Shown piece by piece: positions 44,962-57,269 of a DNA stretch of 64,000 nt (position 1 is its first letter; each line of letters opens with the position of its first letter). Source of the DNA: Aquarana catesbeiana (Eukaryota; Chordata; Amphibia; Anura; Ranidae). The stretch lies in the NCBI RefSeq assembly GCF_042186555.1, contig NC_133328.1, forward strand, positions 502,393,993 to 502,457,992. Direction: 5' to 3'. Below the pieces are notes generated by a model, which was given only the letters and a program-made list of their open reading frames with translations, ran no database searches and was not told where the DNA came from. Made by a program: the position numbers and the translations under genes.

Positions 44962-46088
44962 CCAATCATTCTACCTAAAACTTTTGCTTAAAATATAAAT
45001 CCCTTAACAGTTCCTTGTATATTTTGGGCATTGCAGTGGTGAAATCTCTGTGCTAGAGTTTCCTGGTTTTTTAATATTAATTTATGTTCTAATACGGAGA
45101 ATGCAACAGGATGTGCAGGAACACTTTAAGATATACAGGAACACACACAGCTTTCAGGTTGGTGGGAATAGTGCCAGCTGTGTTTGGGAAAAATCTTCCC
45201 AAGAGGTATAAGAATTTGGGAGTAATTATTTAATGCCCCAGATTTCATCTATAACTGGAATGCCAATTTTGGGTGCACTAATCCTTTAAGCTTGTTGTTG
45301 AACATAATGTTAGGAGTTAGGTGTTGAGCATTATTTTAGGGGTTTATGAAACGGATTTGGGCAGGAGGATGATATAGTTTTAGGAAGTTCTTGAATCTTA
45401 GGGACACTTTGTAATGAAGGAATAGATAGGTCAGCTGAAGCATTTACGTATGTTGTTGGCGTTCCCTACAAAAAACGACCACAAACATATCACACTTTTG
45501 TTTTATATGCTGTAAAGCATATAAGACAGGTTTTCTGTGTTTGTGCCATCCGGCATATTAAAAGTCCTTTTTTAGTGAATTTGCTTCAAGTACTCAAACA
45601 CATTTTGCTTAGCACAAAGTGAATGTTGCTTGTAATTTCCAATATGTGTCTAGTGGTGAGCCAGCATAAAACTGGCCATACATGCACAGATTGAGGAGAC
45701 ACTTTTCCAACTTGGCTGCAGCCAGCCCAATCTACAACAGACTTTGCTATTAACTATGTTGATATACAAAAATAAGAAAGTGATGAACTCAAATATAGTC
45801 AAATATCATTTTCTGGATCCAGCACAAGCTGCTCTGTCCAAGTATGGTCCAGTACAAAAAATAAGAAATAAAAATAGCATTTTGTGAATAATATTTTGTG
45901 GCATCACTAACAGTGTAATTAAAAGAAAAAACTCTGACACTCACCCAGCCAGAATCGTTGTAAATCATAAAGGGGTCAATTGATGGCCAATAAAATGTAG
46001 TAAAATAGTGCTTGCGATAAATCGGTATTTGTTTGAGCGGTATCTGGCTGCCGCTTCCTTAACAACGGATGACTCATTTAATAATCCT
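44962..46088. other. Unassigned sequence
   Basis: No coding frame, no terminal repeats. 45660-45690 'aactggccatacatgcacag' may be an old repeat. Confidence 0.4.
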
Positions 46089-48417
46089 TTAACCAACTCA
46101 ATACAGTGCACTTACACCCCCTTTCTGCCCAGACCAATTTTCAGCTTTCAGCGCTCTCACACTTTGAATGACAATTACTTAGTCATGCAACACTGTACCC
46201 ATATGAAATGTGTGTCCTTTTTTCACACAAATAGAGCTTTCTTTTGGTGGTATTTAATCACTAGTGGGTTTTTTATTGTTTGTGCTATAAATAAAAAAAG
46301 ACCATACATTTTGTGAAAAGAATGCCTTTTTCTTTGTTTCTGTCATAAAATTTTGCTAATTAGTAATTTTTCTTCATAAATTTTGGCCAAAATTTATACT
46401 GCTACATATCTTTGGTAAAAATAAACCAAATTATTGTATATTATTTGGTCTTTGTGAAAGTTATAGAGTCTACAGACTATGGTGCCAATCACTAAAAATT
46501 AATCACATCTGATCAGGCCTTCAGTACATCAGGTGTATCTCATTTCTTGAGACACTAACAAGTCAGGAAAGTAGAAATACCCCCACATGACCCCTTTTTA
46601 GAAAGTAGACATTGCAAGGTATTAAGTAAGTAGCATGGTGAGTTTTTTTAAGTTGTAATTTTTCCCCACAATTCTTTGCAAAATGATGTTTGTATTTTTT
46701 TTTTTTTTTACAAAATTGTCAAATTATCAGGTTATTTCTCACACACAGCATATGCATACAACAAATTACAGCCCAAAATACATTCTGCTACTCTTCCCGA
46801 GTATGGCGATACCACATGTGTGAGACTTTTACACAGCCTGGTCACATACAGAGGACCAACATTGAAGTAGCACCTTCAGGCGTTCTACGAGCATAAATGA
46901 CACATCTCATTTCTCAATCACCTAATACACTTTTGAAGGCCCTGAGGCACCAGGACAATGGAATTGCCCACAAAATGACCCCATTTTGGAAAGCAAACAC
47001 CCCAACATATAATCTATGAGGCATAATGACTCTTTTGAACAGTTCCCTGCCAGTGACGTCATCCGACTTGATAGACACAGTGAACGGTGAGAGGAGGGAG
47101 AACACAATCAGTGACTGATTGATTCAAAAAGCACTGTTACTTGTAGTCCGTGTGAGTGATTATACATATGCTTAATAAAGAAAGTACCATAAAGGCTATG
47201 TTCATTGCGCAATGATATTTCTTTTTTGGTTACATGAATACAACATATGATGGGAGAAAGCTAAAACAACCAGCTGAGAGCATCGGAAGTGCAGGGGAGA
47301 GACTCACGTTCCAGATTAGCTGTCTACTGAAACAAACTAGCAATAGTAAACTGTGGTGTTTTATTTCCCCTAAGCTTATGTAAAACTTTTGTATATACAT
47401 ATATTTCTTGGAGGATATAGATATATATATATAGTTTTTCTGTACCATCTGACTGATTAATTTTGTATATATATTTTTTGGTATTCAATATCTGCTTTAT
47501 GCACGTGTTTTATATTTTGGATTCATTCAAGGAGCAGTATATGATATGGTTAATTGTCACATTCTAATAGGAAGTTAATTTTAGCGCACTATTTTTCTAT
47601 AGAGGTAATTCAGTACTCATATGAACTGTGACAGGTACTCATATGGACTGTGACAGGTACTCAGGTACTCGGGTACTCATATGGACTGTGACAGGTACTC
47701 GGGTACTCATATGAACTGTGACAGGTACCCGGGTACTCTGATGAACTGTGACAGGTACTCAGGTACTCAGATGGACTGTGACAGGTACTCAGATGGACTG
47801 TGACAGGTACTCAGATGGACTGTGACAGGTACTTTAATGGGTGGAGACAGGTCCTCTTTATTGCTTTATTGGGGGGAATCAGTGTGATTGGTGTACACTG
47901 TAAGCGGTAGCAAGATGTTACCACAATCTCCTTCTCACACACGATCAGTGTGTGAGGAGGAGAACCCGGTAACATCTCGTTACCGCTCTATGTTTACATT
48001 TAGTGATCAGCTGTGAAAGGATCACAGCCGATCACGTGGTAAACAGCCACCGGCCAATGGCTGTTTACCAGTGTCAGTGATGAGCAGTGTTCCCGGGAAC
48101 ACGCTGCCACCGATGTGCACGCGTAGCGCGCTCGCGATCGCACGCATGCACCGTGTAAAGTGGAGCGGTGCCATCTGTGATTGACTGTGACTTCATCACA
48201 GACAATCACGTGGTAAACAGCCATGCCCAATGGCTGTTCACCCCCCTCGGTGGCGAGCGGTGTCTCCGTGACATGCCGCCACCGAAGGAACAGGGATGCA
48301 TGCACACGATCGCGTGCACTCCCTGTTTAAATGGACAGACGTCATATAACGCCCGCCCAGAACGAGAGGTGCACTGCCTGGCCATCTTATGATGGCCAGT
48401 GGGTGGCAAGCGGTTAA
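46089..48417. mobile_element. Large TTAA-flanked element of family P type, about 2.3 kb
   Basis: TTAACCAACTCAATAC opens the element and GGCAAGCGGTTAA closes it. 46140-46300 holds the inverted family P core ('cacaaatagagctttctttt'). The long interior (46300-47600) is AT-rich and non-coding. It is followed by a minisatellite and a GC-rich inverted segment with repeated 'gtggtaaacagcca' and 'caatggctgtt' phrases. Whether one element or two nested ones occupy the span is not certain. Confidence 0.55.
47612..47838. repeat. Minisatellite, 'actgtgacaggtactc' units
   Basis: About nine irregular units built from 'atggactgtgacaggtact' with extra 'caggtact' inserts; spacing varies from about 22 to 45 bp. 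Confidence 0.85.
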
Positions 48418-48424
48418 TAAAGGA

Positions 48425-48900
48425 ATTGAAAAACTCTTGTACTGTCCTTATTCACTTTTACACTTTTTTGGTGAATGGGTAGGGGTACTACCCCATACTT
48501 ATTCACATAGGGGGGATGGGATCTGGGGGCCCCCTTGTTAAAGGGAGCTTCCAGATTCCAATAAGCCCCCAGACCTCAAACTCCCACAACCAAAGCCCAG
48601 GGTTGTGGGGAAGAGGCCCTTGTCACCATCAACTTAGGGACAGGGTGCTTTGGGGTGGGGGCCAGGCTGCTGCATGCTCGGATAAGGGTCTGGTATGGAT
48701 TTTTTTATTTTTATATTTTGGAATGGGGTTCTCCTTAAAATCCTGAAGGGCCTGGTATGCATTGGGGGGGGACCACACACTGTTATTTTTTTTCATAATT
48801 TTTAATTGCTGACTTTTTTTTACATTCAGCTGATTAGTCATATTTTGTTAAGGACATGGTGGCTGGCTTCCCGGCGTGCTCCTTAGCAACCAGTTATTGG
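48425..48900. repeat. Family F repeat fragment, copy 5
   Basis: Contains 'ttttttggtgaatgggtagg', 'aagggagcttccagattcc' and 'ggataagggtctggtatgg' modules, ending near 'aacaaccag'-like sequence. Both termini are absent. Confidence 0.65.
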
Positions 48901-49372
48901 GGGGATCCCTACGCTGTTTCTGACAAATACCACATGTGATACCGCCAGCAAAACCCTGGTGATAAATATTGCATGTTTTTTTTACTCTCTGTTTTGTTCG
49001 TGAATTGAAATTGAAATTAGGAGCTTACCGCATGGTTTTTAGATGATATCTACTGGCACATTTTTCATTTTGCGGTAAATACCACATACTTGTTAACTTT
49101 TTTGTGAATTGAACTCTATTTACTGCATGCGATAATTTATGCGGTAAACATTGGTGAATTGACCCAAAAAGAGCTTGTCATTGCCCACCAGAATTTATTG
49201 GAGTATAGACCATACAAATCATCCAGCTTTCTTCTCCCACTTTATATGCTAACAAAAGCATCCAACCTCCAGGCACGGGGGGAGAAAGAAAAGGAATCCA
49301 ATAATAATGTGACTTTTTCTTACACAACTTAATAAAATAAAATTCTCTCACCAGAACAGGCGGTAACACCAA
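48901..49372. other. Unassigned sequence
   Basis: No feature recognised; recurring 'gcggtaaa' and 'gtgaattga' phrases hint at an old inverted repeat. Confidence 0.35.
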
Positions 49373-49915
49373 GGGGTCTATTTATAAAACATTTATTGGA
49401 TGAATGCCATGCACATTCATGCAAGCCCTGGTTCACATTTGTGTGATTTGATATGCAATTTGACATGTCAAATCGCATGTCAAATGGGAGGCAATTGTCG
49501 GCAATGGCCACACCGATTTAAAAAAGTAGTTTCTGTACTACTTTTTGCGATTTTGGGGTGTGATTTCCATTGACATCTGTGCAGAAATCCGCACAGATGT
49601 CTGTGAAATCGCAGCCGAAATCGGTACTGACATGCAGGAGTGAAATTGAGTGAGTTCAGCTGAACTCGCACGGCTTCATTCCCGCAGCTCAGTGTGAACC
49701 TGGGCTTAAAGATTCATTCTAGTCAGCTCCATCTAGTGCCCAAAATGCTCTATAGTTTTCTGAACTATCTCAATGAGAATATATACTGCATTGTGGCCAC
49801 TAGACAGTGCTGGTGATCATAGTCATTAATATATTACAGAAAATTTGGGAAAATTCAGCCAGCCTGCACAAATGTGTGTGACATTCATCCAACAAATGTT
49901 TTATAAATAGACCCC
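49373..49915. mobile_element. Nested foldback elements
   Basis: The outer unit has ends 'ggggtctatttataaaacat' (49373) and the inverse 'atgttttataaatagacccc' (to 49915), about 34-bp arms including 'tggatgaatg'. Inside, a second unit has ends 'agccctggttcaca' (49425) and 'tgtgaacctgggct' (about 49688), also inverted. Neither codes for protein. Target duplications could not be settled. Confidence 0.7.
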
Positions 49916-51192
49916 AAGTATAACAGATAACCTCATTTGTACCACACACAACACCATTTTATCTAATGTGGTGGCCTTGAAAATACTGACAGTTGGTGTC
50001 ATTTAATGTGTTTGATTATTCTTGTATATATTAACCATGTTGGTCAAATGTGACATATGGGTGTTCTAAAGTAGCCCAATGTCTATACTGCGTGGAGAAA
50101 ACATAAAAGCTGATAAGAAAGCTTCAAACATGTACCACTGTGGCCATTAAATTATGTTGTATATCACCTTACATTTTAAACATTTAATATCTTTGCAGAT
50201 ATTCTGAGCCCTAAAATCAACCCATCAGTAGTGCAGCTACTCTATATTTTACAAGGCATTAAGGAAAAAGTTTCACCTTGTTTTTGTAGAACTGTACAAC
50301 AGTTTTTTGATGCCATTGTCATACAGATACACACACGCACCCACACGCACGCCTCGCACATGCACATACACAAATAGAGAAACTTCCATATCCTAGTTCA
50401 TAACAGTTCTTACCCACCTTGGATTTTTGGGTGATTCCACCCCTCCTTTTATTTAAATCAATTAAAAATCTAACAAGGATCATGAGGCCCCCTTTTAAAG
50501 GTTGGAATACACATGCAAATCTGGGAACTCAAGTACAGAGGGCACCTAATTGGAGTCGCCAAGAGAAAAAGGAAGATACTGCACTCAGTGATTCATCCCA
50601 TGTTATGTCACCATAAGAAAGAGTATTGATCAGCAGGAGGAACCAATGGGTGCAGTGGGGTAAACAGAGGATCAATACTTCTGTAAGTGGTGTTTTTTTA
50701 AGAGACTTCATATTCCTTTTAACTAAAATCTTTTATATAGGCCACATGTTTATTTTCACCAGGACAGGTGCATCTACCAGACACAAAAATACACATTTTG
50801 GGTTTGAATGTCTCTTTAACCTGCAAGTATGTTTTTAGATTTTGGGAGGAAAATTGATTACTTATACAAACATGAAGAGAATCCCATTCTGATAGTGTCC
50901 ATGGTAGGAGTTAATTCCAAGGTCCAAAACCTGCAAGGCATATATGCAAACTGCTTGGCAACCATGCTGACCAAGTTCTAAAGCCCAAGCAAAAACAAGC
51001 ATGAAGATTATAAAGTCAAAGTAAAGTCAGAATTTTGTTCTACCTACTTATACCGTGCCAGTGACTCAAAAGTACTGAAACCATCAAACAAGTGTGACAG
51101 ACAGACCACTTACATTTTTAGTACATAGGCCATTTATGACAGCCTACATATTCATAATATACTGCATATTCATTATAGACTTCTGGCTATTT
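49916..51192. other. Unassigned sequence with a CA/CG-rich simple tract
   Basis: A short 'cacacgcacccacacgcacg' tract occurs near 50330-50370. Otherwise there is no recognisable feature. Confidence 0.4.
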
Positions 51193-52300
51193 TTAACCAC
51201 TTGCTGCCCGCCATATAGCAAAATGATATCGGCAAAGTGGTTGCGATATCCTGACCGGATGTCATATGATGTGGTCAGGATTACAAGCCGATTCGAGCCC
51301 CCGGGGGCATGCATCGCAGCGATCATTGTTGCAGCGTGTTAGTCTGACACACTGCAACTCCGATCTAGGTAAAGAGTCTCTGACAGAGACTCTTTACCAC
51401 ATGATCAGTCATCGGTGCTGATTACAATGTAAACAGGAAGAGCTGTTTATCAGCTTTTCCTAACTCGCATCTGACAGACGCGAGTAGAGGAGAGCCAATC
51501 GGCTGCTCCTCTGACAGGGGGGTCTGACACATGATGCCAATGTGTGCCCGCACATGATGCCAATCAGTGCCCACCAGCAATACCTGCCAGTGCCTCCTAA
51601 TCGGTGATGCCAATTAGTGCCATTTATTAGTGTCAATCAGTGCCACTCAACAGTGTCCATCAGTGTCACCTATCAGTGCCCATCCATGCCCATCAGTGCC
51701 CACCTATCAGTGCCCATCAGTGCCACCTATCAGCCCCCATCAGTGCCACCCATAAGTACCTATCAGTGCCGCCTTTTAATTCCCATCTGTGGCGCCTATG
51801 AGTGCCCATCTGTGCCACCTATGAATGCCCATCTGTGCCACCTATGAGTGCCCATCAGTGCTGCATATCAGTGTCCATCAGTGCCGCCTATCAGTGCCCA
51901 TCCTTGTCGCATATTAGTGCCCATCATCAGTGCCCATCAGTGACACCCCATCAGTGCCGCCTCATTGGTGCCACCTCATCCATGCTCATCAGTGCCACCT
52001 TATCAGTGCCTGGCAGTGCAGCCGCATCAGCAAAGGAGAAATCTTACGTATTTACAAAATTTTATAACAGAAACGAAGAAAATGTTTTTTTTTCAATTTT
52101 TTTTTTTTTTTTTAATTTCTTTAGCAAAAAATAAAAACCGCAGAGGTGATCAAATACCACCAAAAGAAAGCTCTGTTTGTGGGAAGAAAATTATAAATAT
52201 TTTGTTTAGGTACAGCGTAGCATGACCCGCGCAATTTTCATTTAAACAGTGACAGCACTGAAAGCTGAAAATTGGCTTGGGCTTGAGGACTGAGGAAAGA
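51193..52300. mobile_element. Family P TTAA element, right end truncated, with internal minisatellite
   Basis: Starts TTAACCACTTGCTGCCCGCC and has the family core at 52120-52280 ('aaataccaccaaaagaaagc'). The right terminus is missing. 51600-52025 is a minisatellite of 'atcagtgcccatcagtgcc' type. Confidence 0.7.
51600..52025. repeat. Minisatellite, 'cagtgcc' words at about 10-20 bp spacing
   Basis: More than 20 imperfect units alternating 'atcagtgcccatcagtgcc' and 'gccacctatcagtgcc'. Translations across it are repetitive and not credible as protein. Confidence 0.9.
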
Positions 52301-52351
52301 ATATGAATACAGTCCTGCCCTGTGAGCACAGCATGGCACCATGCACTCACA

Positions 52352-52553
52352 GGGGTTGATTTTACCAAAACTGGAGAGTTTTGATAAATTTACCAAAATC
52401 TGGTGTAGCTCTGCATAGAAGCCAGTCAGCTTCCTGTTTTTTTTTTTTTGTCAAAGCTTAATTGAACAATCTGAAGTTAGAAGCTGCTTTCCATCATGCA
52501 GAGCTGCACTAGATTTTGCTCTCTCCTGTTTTAGTAAATCAAACCTACAATGT
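52352..52553. mobile_element. Short palindromic element, about 200 bp
   Basis: The left half ('ttgattttaccaaaactgg', 'atctggtgtagctctgcat') is the inverted relative of the right half ('atgcagagctgcactagatt', 'ctgttttagtaaatcaaac'). The right half recurs at about 60985-61090. Confidence 0.7.
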
Positions 52554-52846
52554 ATTGATGCAAAGAGTGTTGCTAGTGTTGCTAGTGTTATTACATTAGT
52601 ATCCCTCTCTGCATCATCCAGGACCTCCCACAGCCTTGAGAAGCTGCAAGGGGAAGAGGATCCAGCCAGTCAGATGATCAGCTAAGTGACATCAAATAAA
52701 CATAAGTAAAAAAAATATATATATATCCCAGGGAAAAGGGGAGTGGAGCCATTGGGGGGAAGCACAAAGCTCAGAATTGAAGATGACATGCGCATGTTTA
52801 ATAAATGGTATGTGGGTTCTCAGTTGCTCTAGCAGACTGTGAGAGC
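52554..52846. other. Short unassigned spacer
   Basis: No feature recognised. It ends in the target duplication GTGAGAGC (52839-52846). Confidence 0.4.
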
Positions 52847-53848
52847 CAGGGCCGTCTTATTAGGCGGGCACCCCTGGGCACTGCCCGGGGGGCCCCAGGT
52901 ACACATGGGGCCCCATGTTCTGCCACAATAAATGACCTTGCAGGATACAGCAGGCCAGCAGGGATGAGGTGAGGTCAGCTGGAAACTGCAGTGTGGTCTC
53001 TGTATGGCCATGGACAAGTGACAACTAGCAGCGCCGGGGCTGCCGGGCTCTGGAGTCGGGCAGCTGCGTCGGCACCACAGCTGCTGGACTGGTTGTCACT
53101 TGTCCTGACTCTCCTGATCTTCTCTGAGTGAACGTTGAATTTCAGAGGCTCCACCTCCACATGACAGTGGGTTGGATGCACAGTGAACTGTGCTGCCTTT
53201 GTAGCTGCCTGTGTTGATCCTGCAGTGTCACTCACTAGCTCACAGGAGGTTCAGAGTGAACAGCACAGGACCTCAGTGTGCCGAAGACCCCTGTAAACTG
53301 ACCAATCCCTGATTCCCTGCTGTGCCCGTGCTAGCAACCCTACCCCCTGATGTGCACACACACACAGCACAGTGCTAGACAGGTGTGTGTGCCGCTGCAG
53401 CAGGTGAAAACTTCAATTGGAGGAGACAAGGGGCTGTAAAATTGGTGAGTCCACTATCCCCCCTCAACTTGACAAATACTTGTATATGTCCTTCTCCTCT
53501 GCTGCTCTGAGTGCCAGTTCACACTGTGGTGCGGGAACCGCATGTGAGTTTGAACAGGAATCGCACAGAACTCTTGTTCAAAACACATGCAATTTTCGGC
53601 AATGCAAGTTGAGCCATTATTCATTATCCAAAATGGTGCAGGACCCATTTTTGGTTGCACCAGAATCCGATCACATGGGTGTTCATGGGTGTGAATTATG
53701 CAAATCACACTGCGTTTTGTGAACCGATTTTGAGGTGTGGCTGACTTCACATACACATCTGCAGCCGTTCGCATGAATGGGGTGTGATTTGCATGTCGTG
53801 CAGAATCCACACAGAATTTGTTGCTAATTTGTAGCACAAAAGTGTGAA

Positions 53849-54166
53849 GTGGCACAGTGGTGTAGTGGGTAGCAATCTTGTCGCTGGTTCGAATCCCAAC
53901 CACGACACTACCTGCCTGAGTTTGCATGTTCTCCCTGTGCCTGCATGGGTTTCCTCCAGATACTCCGGTTTCCTCCCACACACCAAAGACATGCTGGTAG
54001 GTTAACTGGATCCTGTCTAAATTGTCCCTTGTATGTATGTATGAATGTGAGTTAGGGACCTTAGATTGTAAGCTCCTTGAGGGCAGGGACTGATGTGAAT
54101 GTATATGTAAAAGCGCTGCGTAAATTGATGGCGCTATATAAGTACCTGAAATAAATAAAATAAAAC
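53849..54166 (+). mobile_element. tRNA-derived SINE with L2-like tail
   Basis: The head has RNA polymerase III boxes: A-like 'tggtgtagtgggtagc' and B 'ggttcgaatcc' (exact consensus). A body with 'tgcatgttctccctgtg' and 'tccggtttcctcccacacac' follows, a segment I know from other vertebrate SINEs. The 3' part has 'ttagattgtaagctcc' and 'gcgctatataa', close to the end of the L2 LINE at 26900-27050, then an A-rich tail 'aaataaataaaataaaa'. SINEs with a LINE-like tail are copied by that LINE's enzyme, so L2 is the likely partner. It encodes no protein; the antisense frame across it is accidental. Confidence 0.82.
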
Positions 54167-54701
54167 TGTCTCTTACTGTAAAAGACTGCCACTCCTCTGA
54201 AAAGCAATCCGAACATGGGTTGCTTTTCAGAGGTATTAGACAGGCCGTGAGGAGGCTACCTGTTTTAAATGCTGCATCACCCCCACCACAACTATGTGCA
54301 TTGCAAATGGTTGTGGGAAAATTGCAGCACAGACTCTTTTTTTTTTTTTGATTTGGTTGCGTTTGGTGAGCGGTAGTGCCTGCTAAAAGCAACTGGTAAT
54401 ATAATTCTTGCTGTAGTCAATAAGCAAAGCATCGTGGCTTTAGCATGTGTACACCCACAACTGCTGCCTTGTCAGCAATTCACCCCAGCTGCTGTGTTAT
54501 AACATGCTGTGCCTTCTTTTTTTTAACAAACGTTATTGAAATGTCACACTGATATAATTCAAGTTCAATTGTCTGCAGTGCTGTGAATGCAGTGGTGTGC
54601 ACTGCCCATACCAGAGACAAGGCATTTTGCCTTGTCATGCAGGTGGACTGTGCTGGAATATCCACTCAACACAGTCCCACCATATCTGATGTGAATATAC
54701 C

Positions 54702-55129
54702 TTAAAGTGGAGTTCCACCCAAAAGTGGAACTTCCCCTCATTTGTTTACTCCACCTCCGGGGCCAAAATTGGCACATTTCAGGGAGGAGGGGGGACAGGA
54801 TACTTGTCTTTTACAGCTGCGGATTATGACGTCATGCTCGGCTGACCGCTCTGCTCTCTCCTCCTCCCCTGTCGCCGGGCCAGTTGGAGAGAGGAGTGGA
54901 ACCTTGCGCATGACCAGTAGAGTTCCCGGCGTGAAGCCGTAAGGCTACACTCCCGGTTCCCTTACCCAAAATGGCGGCGGCATGCACCCGACAGCTGATG
55001 GAAACATCAGCCGCAATGCCAACATCACTGGACTCCAGGACAGGTAAGTGTCCTATTATTAAAAGCCAGCAGCTGCAGTGTAGCTGCTGGCTTTTAATTT
55101 TTGCAGCGGTGGGCGGACCTCCACTTTAA
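54702..55129. mobile_element. TTAA-flanked element, 428 bp
   Basis: Ends TTAAAGTGGAGTTCCACCC and GGGCGGACCTCCACTTTAA are inverted repeats around TTAA. The right TTAA (55126-55129) also starts a second sequence, TTAACCACTTGCTAC, of family P type, so two elements share a target. Non-coding. Confidence 0.82.
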
Positions 55130-55430
55130 CCACTTGCTACTCACCCCCTATAGTTTTATGTAGGGTAAGCATTACAGGCAAGCCAGGCAACATACCCGTA
55201 CATCACCACCTGTCTTCTTTTGGGGCATGCACGCAAACTTTTTATATTGTTTGGATAATTGTGTTGATTAGTTTTTTATTTATGGCATGTTTTGTTATAT
55301 AAGTTCAAACAGTTCTATCAACTATTTATACTTTCATTCTTGAGACTAAATTGGGGAAGGCTTGTAGGGGCCCCAGTGAATTACTTTGCCCAGGGGCCCA
55401 TGATGCTGTTAAGATGGCCCTGGTGAGAGC

Positions 55431-56170
55431 AATTAACTTTACAGATACAGTAAATGTCTTTATTGAAAGAATTGACAGACAATACTCTCTGCATACCTGA
55501 ATCACCACACAAAATGCCAGAAGCCTAGAGAATGCTTCCAGCATCCTTACTTAATGGGATTAATTTAATGATTACAATTTTAAATCCTCCAAAATTCAAA
55601 GAACCGTTTGCTAGCACAGGAAAGGATTACACATAATTACATTTTGTTTTTACATTTTGATGCACTATTAGGCTACATGTTTGTTTCTGGAGGGGATAAG
55701 GTTGTCATATGCATAAGTGTACAGAGCTGGAACAGGAAAAAACATTTTGTTTATGGCACAAGGTCATCTGGAAAAACTGTGGGGAAAGTTACACAAGAGG
55801 CAAAAAAAACTACACACAGCACAAATTTAGTGAGCACGCTGCAGCTGCAACAGCTGGCCTCATTCATATGGTAATGACACTTTTATGCTCTTCTGGGTAG
55901 TAAGGCAGAATCTTTTTATATTTACCATTTGCTTTTCGCTTTTAGGATTCCTACCTAAACTAATAAGGGGATTGCTGAGGTTTAATTATTAAAATTGCAT
56001 TAAAATAAAATTACATTCACCAACTAATACAGCCAGAATTCATCTTGTACTCTTCCTTTATTATGCAAGGAAAGCAATAATTTTATAATGAAAATAATTC
56101 TCTTTTAAACTTTATGTTCCAGAAGTCATTAATAAATGCAGCTTACCATTTGTTCAAGGATGCTTACTCT
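55431..56170. other. Unassigned sequence
   Basis: No reading frame longer than 90 codons and no repeats recognised. Confidence 0.4.
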
Positions 56171-56599
56171 CTATGAGGATGCCCCCAAAAACGCGATACA
56201 GAGTTGTGTCATTAAATCAAAAAGGGAAATGGTGCTGCTAATAATTGTGTAAATGTCACCTAATCAGGGCAAGTATTGATCAGCAATAGGAAGCAATAAT
56301 ATGCAACGAATTACCCAATGTGGTAATACAATATGTTATAAACAAAAAAAGGCTGAAGTTATTGTATACATAAACACTATAAAATAAATAACTCTTCAAA
56401 TGAAGCAAATAAACTATATGTGAAATGTATAAGATGGGTATCTGATCCACAAATGACAAAGGACTGCAGCAAAAAGTAATTGATAAACTTTCTGTCACCA
56501 CAGTCAAAAACACGCAGAGTGTATGTAAGAAAGATGAATGTATGATTAGTCCATTTAAAAATGATATGAAAAAGTCTCTTAACAATAAAAGTTCATATT

Positions 56600-57160
56600 C
56601 CCAGTGATGTGATTAATTTCAAGTGATGTAATTTTTCCAACTTCTGTGCAAAAAACAATAAAGTGACTTGTGCAAATTTTCAAGTGATGCGTCTTTATCT
56701 CAGCTTCTGTGCAACAAAACAAAGCGACTTCTTGTGCTCCCCCTTAGGTATATGCACTCACCAGAAGCCCTCACCCCTGCAGGGGTAAAGAGCATGAGGT
56801 ATATACGGTATACGATCTCCAGTCCTGGTAACCCTGGGATCAATCCGTTCTTTTCACTCCAGAACAAGGTGCATGTAATGCGATATCCACATGGAAATTA
56901 AAAACAGGCATCCATAGTGTAAATCCAAAAAAACATTTTATTTGGCACAATTAAAAATAAAAAAACTGCTTTCCAACACTAATAAGGTAAAAAGGGCTAG
57001 GTAATAGCCTAGAAAGTGCGAACATATGAACAATTTCCTAGACGGCCCTGGCTCTCACAGACCAAAACCAGAGAACCGGAAATGATTGGAAGTGACGTTT
57101 GACGTGTACCAAGAGCCCCTCCTTACACGTTTCATCATAGGATGTCGTCTGAGGCGCCAG
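56600..57160. repeat. Interspersed repeat family G, copy 2
   Basis: Shares ordered blocks with 14090-14750. The part before it (56171-56600) has 'cgcgatacagagttgtg' and may belong to the same or a related element. Non-coding. Confidence 0.6.
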
Positions 57161-57269
57161 TTGTTGTGTCATTGGCTATAGGCTCTTCTACAAATGCTCA
57201 CATGTAAATAATATTTATGTTTGTAATCTGTGTGCTGCTGTCACAATAATCTGAACGCTTAATTGACAC

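Larger units (their letters stand above)
52847..55422. mobile_element. hAT-like non-autonomous element with exact 8-bp target duplication
   Basis: Ends CAGGGCCGTCTTAT (left) and AAGATGGCCCTG (right) are inverted repeats of about 13 bp. GTGAGAGC lies immediately outside both (52839-52846 and 55423-55430). The CAGGG terminus with an 8-bp duplication is diagnostic of hAT transposons. 'gggcacccctgggcactgcc' near the left end has a loose inverted relative near the right end ('actttgcccaggggccc'). The interior holds a SINE (53849-54166) and a TTAA element (54702-55129). No transposase remains. Confidence 0.88.

Noticed and set aside
51600..52025. Possible CRISPR-like array
   Set aside because: Units are short, irregular and without unique spacers; it is a minisatellite in a vertebrate repeat.
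53860..53900. Possible tRNA gene
   Set aside because: The polymerase III boxes belong to a SINE head; no cloverleaf can be completed and the SINE body follows.
53454..54392. 312-codon minus-strand open frame
   Set aside because: It runs antisense through the tRNA-derived SINE and flanking repeat, and no domain is visible.
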